Origin: an uncultured Desulfobacterium sp.
Lineage (GTDB): Bacteria > Desulfobacterota > DSM-4660 > Desulfatiglandales > Desulfatiglandaceae
Direction: 5' to 3'
Length of the DNA stretch: 58,188 nucleotides
NCBI GenBank assembly: GCA_900258555.1
Contig: LT984854.1
Coordinates: 1,086,202-1,144,389, forward strand
The position numbers and the translations under genes are program-made. This document shows positions 1 to 9,667 of this stretch, piece after piece. The stretch's first letter is position 1. Every line of letters begins with the position of its first letter. The notes beneath the pieces are model-generated. The model was not told the origin of the DNA. It made no database searches and was given only the letters and a program-made list of their open reading frames with translations.

Positions 1-1
1 T

Positions 2-61
2 CAAAAGCAAGAAGGGGAGCCGATTCCTGATGATAGTCGATTTGAAATCGACCCCTCATAA
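2..61 (+). CDS. possible C-terminal fragment of an upstream protein (5' partial)
   Basis: An open frame enters from the window edge and ends at TAA 59-61. It encodes about 19 polar, acidic residues ending in DPS. It is followed immediately by a strong hairpin, which fits the end of a transcription unit. No family can be recognised from so short a piece and it could be chance. Confidence 0.3.
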   Translation, partial: QKQEGEPIPDDSRFEIDPS

Positions 62-91
62 AACCCCTCGACTTATAGTCGAGGGTGGTTT
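36..91 (+). terminator. two tandem hairpins, probable terminator
   Basis: The first hairpin at 36-52 is a perfect 8-bp stem with a 1-nt loop (GTCGATTT/AAATCGAC). The second at 61-91 has AAACC plus CCTCGACT pairing with AGTCGAGG plus GGTTT around a 3-nt loop, with a 2-nt bulge. Only a short T-rich stretch follows, so the terminator role is inferred. Both stems share the core GTCGA, so the pair may instead be a small repeat. Confidence 0.45.
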
Positions 92-169
92 AGTTATTTT
101 GTTAATACTTACTTTTTATTAGTTTTTATAACTAGTTTTGTCTAACCTGCCGCAGACTAACACCGTGGG

Positions 170-226
170 TTGACATTGACATACATTTCACTGTGTATTA
201 CATTGTGTGAAATAATGTGTAATAAG
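170..226 (+). promoter_or_regulatory. vapBC promoter/operator region
   Basis: TTGACA is at 170-175, with weak -10 candidates around 194-201. The stretch 194-226 repeats TGTGTATTA/TGTGTAATA-like words and forms an imperfect inverted repeat (ATTACATTGTG against AATGTGTAAT) just before the AAGGAGG ribosome site. Toxin-antitoxin operons are usually repressed by the VapBC complex at such palindromes, so this is a likely operator. The exact promoter hexamers are uncertain. Confidence 0.4.
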
Positions 227-236
227 GAGGTCGGCA

Positions 237-434
237 ATGGCAACGAATCTGGCTATAGATCAAGCATTATTGCAAAAAGCATTGGAAGTCAGTGGACTGA
301 AAACCAAAAGGGAAACCGTCAATTTGGCTTTGCAGGAATTTGTAAACAGGCATAAGCAACTGGAACTGCTTGACCTTTTTGGAAAAATGGACCCGGATGC
401 TGACTATGATTATAAAAAAGGAAGAACCCGGTGA
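237..434 (+). CDS. vapB: VapB-family antitoxin
   Basis: This 65-residue protein has a short ribbon-helix-helix-like N-terminus (residues about 3-36). It ends in the acidic and tyrosine-rich tail (LFGKMDPDADYDYKK) typical of VapB antitoxins that plug the VapC active site. AAGGAGG lies 5-6 nt upstream of the ATG at 237. The gene overlaps the following PIN-domain gene by 3 nt, the standard antitoxin-first operon. By family knowledge it should neutralise VapC and repress the operon. The competing frame starting at 170 is rejected because it has no ribosome site. Confidence 0.85.
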   Translation: MATNLAIDQALLQKALEVSGLKTKRETVNLALQEFVNRHKQLELLDLFGKMDPDADYDYKKGRTR

Positions 435-853
435 AAGTCCTTGTTGATACTCCAATATGGTCTTATGCTTTACGTAGCCGAAAAAAAGAGTACCAATCTG
501 AAACAGAGCAGCTTGAATCTCTTATTAAAGATCAAAGAGCTCTGATCATCGGACCCATTCGTCAAGAAATCCTTTCAGGCTACAGTGATCTTAAAAAATT
601 TAAGATATTAAAAGAAAAATTATCATATTTTAAGAATGCCCCCATTCAAGACTCCGATTATGAATCTGCTGCCGAGTTGTGTAATCAGTGCAGAAAAGAA
701 GGAGTTCAAGGTTCACATATTGATTTTCTTATATGCGCTGTTGCAATCAGATTGGATGTCCCCATCTTCACAACAGATAAAGACTTCCTTCAGTACAAAA
801 AGTTTCTTCCTTTAAAGTTATTTGATCCAGAAGTAAGCCAACCAGGCGCTTGA
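431..853 (+). CDS. vapC: VapC-family PIN-domain ribonuclease toxin
   Basis: A 140-residue PIN-domain protein starting at GTG 431, overlapping the vapB stop. The four acidic residues that bind the metal in PIN nucleases are in place: D6 (VDTPIW), E46 (RQEIL), D98 (HIDFL) and D116 (TTDKDF). VapC toxins cleave tRNA or rRNA in a Mg-dependent reaction; the target here cannot be told from sequence. Length is normal and no residue is missing, so the toxin is probably active. The pair stands alone in AT-rich DNA, which suggests mobile accessory origin. Confidence 0.88.
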   Translation: MKVLVDTPIWSYALRSRKKEYQSETEQLESLIKDQRALIIGPIRQEILSGYSDLKKFKILKEKLSYFKNAPIQDSDYESAAELCNQCRKEGVQGSHIDFLICAVAIRLDVPIFTTDKDFLQYKKFLPLKLFDPEVSQPGA

Positions 854-1016
854 CTTGAGCTCCGATTAAAATCGGGTGCCAAAATTGTTTCCAATGAAAT
901 CATGACTTTTTACACAACCAATTGTTTTTAAGGTTTATTTTCCCTGGCGATGCCGCATCTGACGGCATATCTTAATTTTTTACGAAGCCATAAACAACTG
1001 AGAGGATAAACACAGC

Positions 1017-1046
1017 TTGTAACAAGACTTTCATTTTCTATATAAT
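1017..1046 (+). promoter_or_regulatory. candidate sigma-70 promoter for the PhnD-like gene
   Basis: TTGTAA at 1017-1022 and a perfect TATAAT at 1041-1046 are separated by 18 nt. The start codon at 1080 lies about 27 nt after the expected transcription start, and AAGGAAAA provides a ribosome site. Confidence 0.5.
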
Positions 1047-1079
1047 GGTTAAAAAAATGGGCCAAAAAAAGGAAAACAG

Positions 1080-2180
1080 ATGAATAAAAACATTGCGTTT
1101 AAAATAATAAATCCCATCCTGGGGCTTTTCTTAATCACCCAGGTTCTGCCGGGACTTCTAGATGGTGTATTACCAGATGAAATCTTTGGCGTATTTCACA
1201 TTGGCGGCAGAGTTCTTTTAGGGCTTCTGGCTGCACTTTATCTTAGACTTAACTGGAGGCGGGTAAAGATGAAATTCTTCCACAGGAACTGCCAAATCAT
1301 GGGGATGAAATTTTATAGGGTATCGATAACGATGCTTGTTTTTATGGCTCTGACAGCGGGCAAGACCGCTGCCGAGGATTCAAAAAAAATTATCTCCATC
1401 GCCATTTTTCCCTGTACGGACGAGGTATTGAGCTTCAAAAAGTTTAACCCGCTGATAACTTACTTAAAAAAAGAAACGGGCCTTAACCTCGAAATGGTCG
1501 TTCCCAATGATTTGGAAGAATTTGAACGGAAAATTAAGAGCGGGACCATATCTTTCGCCCTGCAGGATCCCCATATTTACAACATGATTTCCCATCAGTT
1601 TGACAACAGCTCTCTTCTGGGAACGCTTACCCGTGATGGAAAAGATTCCCAGTCCGGTGTTGTGATCGTCCGGAAAGACAGTGGTATCCGTCAGTTAAAG
1701 GACTTATCGGGAAAAACCGTAATGTTCGGGCCCAAACTATCAACGACAAAATGGCTGGCCGCAAAACTGCTGTTCGAAGAAAACGGCATCCATCTGGATA
1801 AGGACCTTAAATCTTATTCAAATGGGAAATGCTGCGAGGATATTGCCTTCAGCGTTTTTCTTAAATCCGTGGACGCTGGTGTAATTTGCGATCATTTTCT
1901 TGGAGAACATTCCCAAAAGCAGCAGGAGCTTGGGGTTGAAGCGAAAGAATTAGTCGTCATTGCAAGAACCAAATCCGTTCCGACACGGGTTTTTGCAGCC
2001 TGTAGAGGCGTTGCTGGCGACATCATCAATAAGACAAATAACGCCCTACTTAATTTAGATAACCGAAAGGGTTCCGACAAAGACATCCTTTTTCGTGCCG
2101 AACTGGGGGGATTTAAAAAGGCCGACGCTACCAATTATGAGATCTTAAAGATTCTTTCCAACATAAACGCTGCGGATTGA
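1080..2180 (+). CDS. PhnD-like periplasmic binding protein with N-terminal membrane hairpin
   Basis: The 366-residue product has two parts. Residues about 6-58 form two hydrophobic helices; the second reads like the DUF4405 type (HIGGRVLLGLL...LNW). Residues about 100-360 resemble PhnD/PBP2-type phosphate, phosphite or phosphonate binding proteins: ISIAIFPCTDE start, a QDPHIYNMI segment, and VVIVRKDSGI with LSGKTVMFG. A further hydrophobic stretch at 81-98 (VSITMLVFMALTAGKTAA) looks like a signal peptide, so translation could also begin at ATG 1269 (GGAGG about 10 nt upstream) or ATG 1305. The start at 1080 has its own promoter and AAGGAAAA site, so the fused form is annotated. The kinase gene begins 38 nt downstream; together they suggest an extracytoplasmic sensing module. 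The ligand is unknown. Confidence 0.75.
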   Translation: MNKNIAFKIINPILGLFLITQVLPGLLDGVLPDEIFGVFHIGGRVLLGLLAALYLRLNWRRVKMKFFHRNCQIMGMKFYRVSITMLVFMALTAGKTAAEDSKKIISIAIFPCTDEVLSFKKFNPLITYLKKETGLNLEMVVPNDLEEFERKIKSGTISFALQDPHIYNMISHQFDNSSLLGTLTRDGKDSQSGVVIVRKDSGIRQLKDLSGKTVMFGPKLSTTKWLAAKLLFEENGIHLDKDLKSYSNGKCCEDIAFSVFLKSVDAGVICDHFLGEHSQKQQELGVEAKELVVIARTKSVPTRVFAACRGVAGDIINKTNNALLNLDNRKGSDKDILFRAELGGFKKADATNYEILKILSNINAAD

Positions 2181-2218
2181 AAAAACGCCAAACAGGTCGC
2201 AATGGACATGGGTAGCCT

Positions 2219-4012
2219 ATGAAAATTCCATCCGATTGGTTGGAGTTCAATCTAAGGGGAAAGCTGGCCCTGCTGATAGAAAGTCTTGTTGTGATGATGG
2301 TAGTGGTTACAGGGGGCATCACCACAATGCGCGAAGAAGAAGCCCTGGAAAATGAGCTTCGAAAAAGAGGGCTTGCCATAGCCTCCGACCTGGCAAAATT
2401 TGCTGTAAGACCTTTGTTAAGCCGGGATCTGGCAACGCTTCGCCGGTTCGTTAACCACACAATAAGCCAGGATTACGTGCTTTACACCTTTATTTTAAAT
2501 CCGGAAGGAAAAGTGGTGATGCACAGCAATCTGGCTGAAGTGGGCAAGACTTACACGGACAAGTTTAATGCCGCCGCCGTCAAGTTCGTGAAACCGGGCT
2601 TTATCCGTATTTCGCAAAAGAACGAGGTGCATTTTGATATTTTCATCCCCATCCTGGTTTCAGATATCCGCCTTGGAACCGTTCGATTGGGATATTCCCA
2701 TATGGCCATTAAAAAGGAAATTGAAACCGCCCGGCGCCAGGTTTTTCTCATCGGCCTGGTAACCTCCATTATCGGCGGCATCGTTGCCTATTTTTTGGCT
2801 GCTTTTATCTCCACCCCCATCAAAAAAATCACCAATGCCCTCAAAGAAGTCACCAATGGAGATCCGACCGTCCGGCTTTCAATAAAACGAAACGATGAAA
2901 TCGGGGCACTGGCTGACTCTTTCAATAAAATGACCGAGGACTTGCGAAACACCACCATTTCCAAGGATTATATGGACAACATTATCGGGAGTATGAATGA
3001 TACCCTTGTCGTCGTTAATCCGGATGCGAGGATCAGAAGCCTCAACAGGGCGACGTGCGATCTTTTGGGATATACGGAAGATGAACTTATTGGAAAAAAA
3101 ATAGATCTTATCATTGATACGGAAGAAGAAATTTTCCGGGATCTAGCGTTTCCACGACGTCCTGGCATAGTCAATCATGAGCTTTTTTATAACACCAAAA
3201 GCGGGGAACGAATCCCCATGCTGTTTTCCGCCGCCATGCTGATCAACAAAGAAGCAGAAGTATTAGGAGCCGTGTGCATCGCCCGTGATATTACGGAGCG
3301 GATTCAAGCAGAGAAGGCACTCCAGCAATCGGAACGAAAACTCCGCCACCTATCCTCCCAGCTTCTAAGAGTTGAGGAACAGGAGAGAAGACGTCTTTCA
3401 CTGGAATTGCATGATGAATTGGGCCAGTCCCTGATGGTTTTAAAACTTAAAGTGAACGCCATTCAAAGGGCATTAGGAGGGGACATGGAGAAATTAAGCG
3501 AGGAGTGCAACGGGGTCATCGGATACATCAATGAGATCACCGAAAATGTTCGCCGACTGTCCAGGGACTTAAGCCCTTCCATCCTTGAAGACCTGGGTCT
3601 TTCCGCCGCTATCAAGCGGCTGGTCGACACTTCAGGTAAACACAGCCATATTGAAATGTCACTGGAAATTGAGGACTTGCAGGGGGTGTTCCCTATGGAG
3701 GGCCAGATAATCCTATACCGGATTATCCAGGAATGCCTCACCAATATCGCAAAACATGCCCGTGCGACCCATGTTCTTATTGAAATTACCAAACGGGACC
3801 ACCATGTTATATGCCGGGTAGAGGATAACGGAATGGGTTTTGATGTAAAAGATACCTCCGGTCAAGATCCGTCTTCAAAGGGATTGGGTCTGACCACCCT
3901 GAATGAACGGGCCAGGATGCTCGGCGGCTCCCTTACTATCTGGAGCCGTAAGGGGATGGGGACCAGGATTACCCTGGATGTTCCCATGGAGGAAGGAGAA
4001 AGACCATCATGA
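2219..4012 (+). CDS. membrane sensor histidine kinase, NarL/LuxR-partner type
   Basis: 597 residues. Transmembrane helices lie at about 15-36 and 175-198 and flank a periplasmic sensing region. HAMP follows at about 198-250, a PAS domain at 252-363, then a HisKA_3 dimerisation domain with the phospho-accepting H398 in LELHDELGQ, and a C-terminal HATPase_c with DNGMGF and GLGLTTLNER motifs. HisKA_3 kinases pair with NarL-type regulators, and such a gene follows with a 4-nt overlap (ATGA). The PhnD-like protein upstream may present the signal to the periplasmic domain; this is inferred from gene order only. Confidence 0.92.
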   Translation: MKIPSDWLEFNLRGKLALLIESLVVMMVVVTGGITTMREEEALENELRKRGLAIASDLAKFAVRPLLSRDLATLRRFVNHTISQDYVLYTFILNPEGKVVMHSNLAEVGKTYTDKFNAAAVKFVKPGFIRISQKNEVHFDIFIPILVSDIRLGTVRLGYSHMAIKKEIETARRQVFLIGLVTSIIGGIVAYFLAAFISTPIKKITNALKEVTNGDPTVRLSIKRNDEIGALADSFNKMTEDLRNTTISKDYMDNIIGSMNDTLVVVNPDARIRSLNRATCDLLGYTEDELIGKKIDLIIDTEEEIFRDLAFPRRPGIVNHELFYNTKSGERIPMLFSAAMLINKEAEVLGAVCIARDITERIQAEKALQQSERKLRHLSSQLLRVEEQERRRLSLELHDELGQSLMVLKLKVNAIQRALGGDMEKLSEECNGVIGYINEITENVRRLSRDLSPSILEDLGLSAAIKRLVDTSGKHSHIEMSLEIEDLQGVFPMEGQIILYRIIQECLTNIAKHARATHVLIEITKRDHHVICRVEDNGMGFDVKDTSGQDPSSKGLGLTTLNERARMLGGSLTIWSRKGMGTRITLDVPMEEGERPS

Positions 4013-4680
4013 AACCGTATCGCATCATGCTGGCCGATGATCATGTCTTGTTTCGCCAGGGGATTAAAAACATACTGGAAAATGCCGTTGATCTGACCGT
4101 TGTCGGAGAAGCGGGTGACGGCATCAAGCTTTTGGAATTACTAAAAAAGACAATAGCAGATCTGGTGGTTTTGGACATCTCCATGCCGAATTTGCGGGGT
4201 ATCGAGGCTGCTCGGGAAATCAAAGCGGTTTCGCCGGATACAAAAGTGTTGATCCTGACCATGCATAGGGAAAAGGAATACGTGTATCATGCCGTTTCCG
4301 CCGGCGCCGAAGGGTATTTGCTTAAGGAAGACGCAGACACGGAACTTTTTGCCGCCATTGAAAATATTCGAAAAGGAAAACCCTACATATCGCCCCTGCT
4401 ATCGGGCGAGTTGACCCGTGAATTCATACAGGCATCCAGAAAGGGATCCCCACTCTCCCCATCCACCCCCCTGACTCTTCGTGAGCGGGAAATCCTCAAG
4501 CTGATCGCCGAAGGCGCTTCTAACAAGGATATTGCCGACCTTTTGTATATCAGTATTCGCACCGTTGAAAACCATCGGGCCAATATCATGCGAAAACTCG
4601 GCATCAAACAAACAGCCAACCTGGTAAAATACGCCATACGGGAAGGCTACACATCGCCCGGCGCCACCTCTGATGGATAA
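4009..4680 (+). CDS. LuxR/NarL-family response regulator
   Basis: 223 residues. The receiver domain has the acidic pair D10-D11, phospho-acceptor D56 (LVVLDISMP) and the conserved lysine in GYLLKED. The C-terminal LuxR helix-turn-helix spans about 153-215 (LTLREREILKLIAEG, then ISIRTVENHRANIMRKLG). It should bind DNA when phosphorylated by the overlapping kinase gene. The hairpin CGTCC/GGACG at 4684-4706 just after the stop may help end the transcript. Target genes are unknown; the secreted-protein gene downstream is a candidate only by proximity. Confidence 0.93.
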   Translation: MKPYRIMLADDHVLFRQGIKNILENAVDLTVVGEAGDGIKLLELLKKTIADLVVLDISMPNLRGIEAAREIKAVSPDTKVLILTMHREKEYVYHAVSAGAEGYLLKEDADTELFAAIENIRKGKPYISPLLSGELTREFIQASRKGSPLSPSTPLTLREREILKLIAEGASNKDIADLLYISIRTVENHRANIMRKLGIKQTANLVKYAIREGYTSPGATSDG

Positions 4681-4842
4681 CCTCGTCCTGTCTAAAAGGA
4701 CGAAAAATCGCCTTTTCAGCACTAAGCACTTTATAACTTTCTGATTTAAAAATTATTTTTTGACATGAAAGCAGGCTGGTCCCACTGAGAGTGATCCGGT
4801 TTTAAGTAGTTCTACGCATTGATAAATAGGTAGTTGTGCCGA

Positions 4843-4872
4843 TTGAAAGCCGAAAGAAATAATTGCTATAGT
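4843..4872 (+). promoter_or_regulatory. candidate sigma-70 promoter for the small secreted protein gene
   Basis: TTGAAA at 4843-4848 and TATAGT at 4867-4872 are spaced by 18 nt, about 70 nt before the start codon at 4941. This fits a separately transcribed gene. Confidence 0.45.
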
Positions 4873-4940
4873 GCTTGTCAAGGAAGCCGTGGTCATGTTT
4901 ATTCATCACAGTTTATTAACAAAATTAGTGGAGGTTTACC

Positions 4941-5252
4941 ATGAAAAATTCGGTGAAAAGTATACTTGTAATTTTGGCAATTGTCATGAGCCTCGTCGCG
5001 GTGCGAAGCGCCTCTGCGGAAACCGTATCGGGAACAATTGAATCAATTTCATTAAAACCCAATATTGTCGTGGTTGACGGAACTGCAGTTAACGGTGTGA
5101 GATTAGACTATTTGTGCAATCAATACAATGTATGCCTCGAAGAGGGCGATACTGTAACCATTGATTATTATGAATACACTTGCTTGAGCGGTACGGTCAA
5201 GCTAATAGCTACCTCAATAACAGCAGGTGATATAACGGTTCAATTGCGTTAA
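4941..5252 (+). CDS. small secreted protein of unknown function
   Basis: 103 residues. The N-terminus is a clear signal peptide (KSILVILAIVMSLVAV, cleavage likely after SASA at about residue 26). The mature part, about 77 residues, starts TVSGTIESISLKPNIVVVDG and looks like an all-beta, OB-like small domain. It contains three cysteines (in LCNQYNVCLEEGD and YEYTCLSG). GGAGG lies 8 nt before the ATG, and a strong terminator follows at 5301. I do not recognise the family. Export to the periplasm or surface is the only supported statement. Confidence 0.75.
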   Translation: MKNSVKSILVILAIVMSLVAVRSASAETVSGTIESISLKPNIVVVDGTAVNGVRLDYLCNQYNVCLEEGDTVTIDYYEYTCLSGTVKLIATSITAGDITVQLR

Positions 5253-5300
5253 ATGTATATATTGAGCCCTACCTGCAACAATTTTCCAGATATTCCAGGA

Positions 5301-5347
5301 AGGGGTCCCTTTGACTCACGGCTTAACATAAAGGGGCCCCTTTTTTT
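5301..5347 (+). terminator. rho-independent terminator
   Basis: AGGGGTCCCTTT pairs with AAGGGGCCCCT (one mismatch) and is followed by seven T residues. It ends the transcript of the small secreted protein gene. Confidence 0.85.
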
Positions 5348-5355
5348 ATGAAATT

Positions 5356-5425
5356 GGGGACATCCATAAGTTGTAAAATAACATTCTTGGAGCGTTTCTT
5401 TTATTTGAAAATTAAAGGATGCCCC
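5356..5425. repeat. short inverted repeat, possible mobile-element remnant
   Basis: GGGGACATCC at 5356-5365 is inverted at 5417-5425 (GGATGCCCC, one mismatch). The AATTGGGGACATCC wording resembles end sequences seen beside small transposase genes, but no transposase is present and only one copy is seen in the window. Confidence 0.3.
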
Positions 5426-5537
5426 TGAAATCCCGGTGTCAAGTTAGTTACTTTCTTACCGCCGTTATTTCAAGAGTTTTTACCAGAAAAAGCTGAAAAC
5501 AATTTCTATTGACGTTTTTTTCTGCCAGCGCCTCAAA

Positions 5538-5750
5538 TCAATATTTGTCAAATATGACATTATTTGCAAAATCGGCTTGTTCCATAGAGCCTGTGATGCC
5601 CGTTATCCAGATTAGCTCATCGGCGATATCACTCCCGCTGATCCGTCGGTCCACTCCGGATCGTCTTTCAGGGATACAATAATCATAGTCGAAAGATCTT
5701 CTGTCTATACCTTGTCGTCTGTTTTTGGCTGAATTTTTAACAAGATACAT
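5538..5750 (-). CDS. small protein with repeated RRxGxDRR motifs
   Basis: About 70 residues. Two copies of a basic motif are visible: NRRQGIDRRSF and PERRSGVDRRI. Similar short proteins with ERRSGxDRR motifs are frequent in Desulfobacterota genomes, but their role is not known to me. The start at 5750 is chosen because GGAGG (complement of 5759-5763) lies 8 nt upstream. The in-frame ATG at 5756 leaves only 2 nt. The C-terminal half (residues about 38-70) is less basic. It is divergent from the ATPase operon and has no obvious partner. Confidence 0.6.
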   Translation of the reverse strand: MYLVKNSAKNRRQGIDRRSFDYDYCIPERRSGVDRRISGSDIADELIWITGITGSMEQADFANNVIFDKY

Positions 5751-6210
5751 TATCATTTCCTCCTCTTTTTAGCAAGGAATTAACTCATTCTCCCTACGGT
5801 ATTCACATCCTTAGGGCGATCTATTTTTCTTGGGGCCACAATCTTTCGTCTTTTTTTGAATTAGCTGTCCTTCTCAAGACAATAAGGTCTAAGGACGTGG
5901 CCTTTATTTATGTTAAAATTCAAAATGCATGCCATTATAGTGTCCTAATATAACTTTCGGATATTAAAGAAATATTTTTAGTGAAAAATAATTTTTGACA
6001 ATGAAAAGTGTAGGGAATTTACTTCATGATCATGTAGTATGTCATATGTCATAGGGCTATATCTGACGGCATTTTCATAGAATCGGCATTAACTGAAATA
6101 TCATACAAACATCCTGTGCTCCTTCCATGAATGAAATCTTTGACCGGGCATTTTCGGAATGCACACCGGTAAGGTCATTAACTCTGCTTCGGTCCGATTA
6201 CAACAAACAG
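5751..6210. other. 460-nt AT-rich intergenic region upstream of the ATPase operon
   Basis: No credible gene is seen. There is one perfect TTGACA at 5995-6000 with a poor -10 (TTTACT, 17-nt spacing) and a short palindrome CATGATCATG near 6025. The region is clearly more AT-rich than the operon that follows. Confidence 0.5.
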
Positions 6211-8076
<1,866 letters not shown>

Positions 8077-8080
<4 letters not shown>

Positions 8081-8406
8081 GCGCAAACAGACCGACAGGA
8101 GATTACAGGGAGAAGCTCTCACAAAAGGTGAATCAAAAAGAACGACTCAAGATCAGGGCCAGGCAAGAGGGAGGTATGAGGGCGATCTCATGGTTGGGCA
8201 TGATCGGCATCATCGGATGGTCCGTAACCGTGCCGTTGCTGTTGGGTATAGCCGCAGGCATGTGGATTGACAGCCGCTTTCCCAGCAGGTACTCATGGAC
8301 TGTCATGCTTTTGTTCGGGGGGCTGGGCGCTGGCTGTGTCAACGCATGGCTATGGGTAAAAAAGGCCTTGCAGCTTAAAAAGGACCTGGCTGAGAACAAG
8401 AAGTGA
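8077..8406 (+). CDS. atpQ: N-ATPase subunit AtpQ (AtpZ/AtpI-like membrane protein)
   Basis: 109 residues: a basic cytoplasmic N-terminus of about 40 residues, then two hydrophobic helices (about 45-65 and 73-93) separated by IDSRFPSRYSW. The layout and the position between atpC and atpR match AtpQ, a relative of the AtpI/AtpZ proteins that help c-ring assembly or Mg uptake. ATGA overlap with atpC indicates coupled translation. Confidence 0.85.
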
Positions 8407-8693
8407 TGAAATATCTGATAATGATTGTATCTTTTCTGGGCGGGGCCGCTACAGCGGTAATATCCACAATGTTACTCTACAACTCACTCAGGAAATTATC
8501 TGATCTTAAAAGACCGGTTACTGCGGCGGCCTTGGGTTATGCGCTGAGGATAGGTTTGTGCGGCGCATGTTTTCTGGCAGCGGCCCTGGCCGGGGGTATA
8601 AACGCGCTCGCATCAGCCGCGGCAGGTTTTTTTATCGCCAGGGTAATGGCCGTAAGATATTACGCAAGGGCAATGGAAAGAAATGACCATTAA
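8406..8693 (+). CDS. atpR: N-ATPase subunit AtpR
   Basis: 95 residues with three hydrophobic helices (about 3-23, 38-60 and 62-82). This is the short membrane protein specific to N-ATPase operons, thought to interact with the c subunit during assembly. The start ATG 8406 shares one base with the atpQ stop (TGATG). A GTG at 8403 is the only alternative. The end overlaps atpB by 11 nt. Confidence 0.85.
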   Translation: MKYLIMIVSFLGGAATAVISTMLLYNSLRKLSDLKRPVTAAALGYALRIGLCGACFLAAALAGGINALASAAAGFFIARVMAVRYYARAMERNDH

Positions 8694-9384
8694 TCCGGAT
8701 GCAATGGTGTTTTTTAGAATCGGTTTGATAACAGTAAACGCCACCGTCTTTTACACCTGGGTGGTAATGGCCATACTCTGTCTTACATCATATGCAATAA
8801 CCAAAAACCTGAAGACCCATGGAAGGATTACACACTGGCAGTCAATACTGGAGAGCCTTTACTGTATGGTGGCAGGGCAGATAAGAGATGTGACGGAACA
8901 GGAACCTTCATCTTATATACCTTTTCTGGGTACGCTTTTCATATTCATATTTACTGCAAACATAATGGAGGTAGTCCCTCTATACCACCCTCCTACCTCG
9001 TCCCTTTCCACCACGGCTGCGCTGGCTGTATGTGTGTTCTTTGCCGTCCCATGCTTCGCGATCATGAATCACGGGGTATGGATGTTTCTCAAGGAATATG
9101 CAAGGCCTTCAATATTCATGGTCCCTTTTAATATCCTTGGAGAAATAACAAGGACCATATCTCTTGCAGTCAGACTTTTTGGAAACATAATGAGTGAGTC
9201 TCTGATCGCGGGGATTTTTCTTATGATAGTGCCTTTGTTTGTGCCTGTGGTAATGCAGGTATTCGGGCTCGTAATAGGCACAGTGCAGGCATATATATTT
9301 TTCATGCTGGCGACTGTCTTTATAGGGTCGGCGGCCGGGACAAAGGAGCGCGGATTAAACAAGAACAACGGAAAGGAGGAATAG
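8683..9384 (+). CDS. atpB: N-ATPase Fo subunit a
   Basis: 233 residues, a multi-helix membrane protein that forms the ion half-channels beside the c-ring. The essential stator arginine is R164 in LAVRLFGNI, with N168 following. The last helices contain the conserved VQAYIFFMLATVFI (Q202). The start lies inside atpR, showing tight coupling. Whether it conducts sodium or protons must be read mainly from the c subunit next door. Confidence 0.94.
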   Translation: MTINPDAMVFFRIGLITVNATVFYTWVVMAILCLTSYAITKNLKTHGRITHWQSILESLYCMVAGQIRDVTEQEPSSYIPFLGTLFIFIFTANIMEVVPLYHPPTSSLSTTAALAVCVFFAVPCFAIMNHGVWMFLKEYARPSIFMVPFNILGEITRTISLAVRLFGNIMSESLIAGIFLMIVPLFVPVVMQVFGLVIGTVQAYIFFMLATVFIGSAAGTKERGLNKNNGKEE

Positions 9385-9388
9385 GGCA

Positions 9389-9667
9389 ATGGATAACATA
9401 ACAACTGTGGCTGTAGTATCCATCATAGCGGCGTCCGCTACGATAACAATCGGAACGATAGCACCGGCAATCGCTGAAATGATGGCGCTGATGAAAGGGC
9501 TTGAAGCAGTGGCCCAACAGCCGGATGCGTCGAACACGCTGAGCAGGAATCTCTTTGTCGGAATCGCAATGATTGAATCCCTGGCCATATACTGTCTGGT
9601 AATCTCAATAATCCTGATATTTACAAACCCGTTTTGGAACTACATGATATCTCAAGGGGTAAAGTAG
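9389..9667 (+). CDS. atpE: N-ATPase Fo subunit c, sodium-type ligand set
   Basis: 92-residue two-helix hairpin that forms the rotor ring. Helix 1 has P26 and E30 (PAIAE) and helix 2 has E63-S64 (MIESLAIY) with Y68 five residues later. In family terms, glutamate in both helices plus ES and Y is the N-ATPase sodium-binding signature. The loop is AQQPD. The usual glycine-packing stripe of helix 1 is poor: TITIGTIAP, then EMMALMKG. AAAGGAGG precedes the ATG. The C-terminal extension FTNPFWNYMISQGVK is typical of N-ATPase c subunits. Confidence 0.93.
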   Translation: MDNITTVAVVSIIAASATITIGTIAPAIAEMMALMKGLEAVAQQPDASNTLSRNLFVGIAMIESLAIYCLVISIILIFTNPFWNYMISQGVK

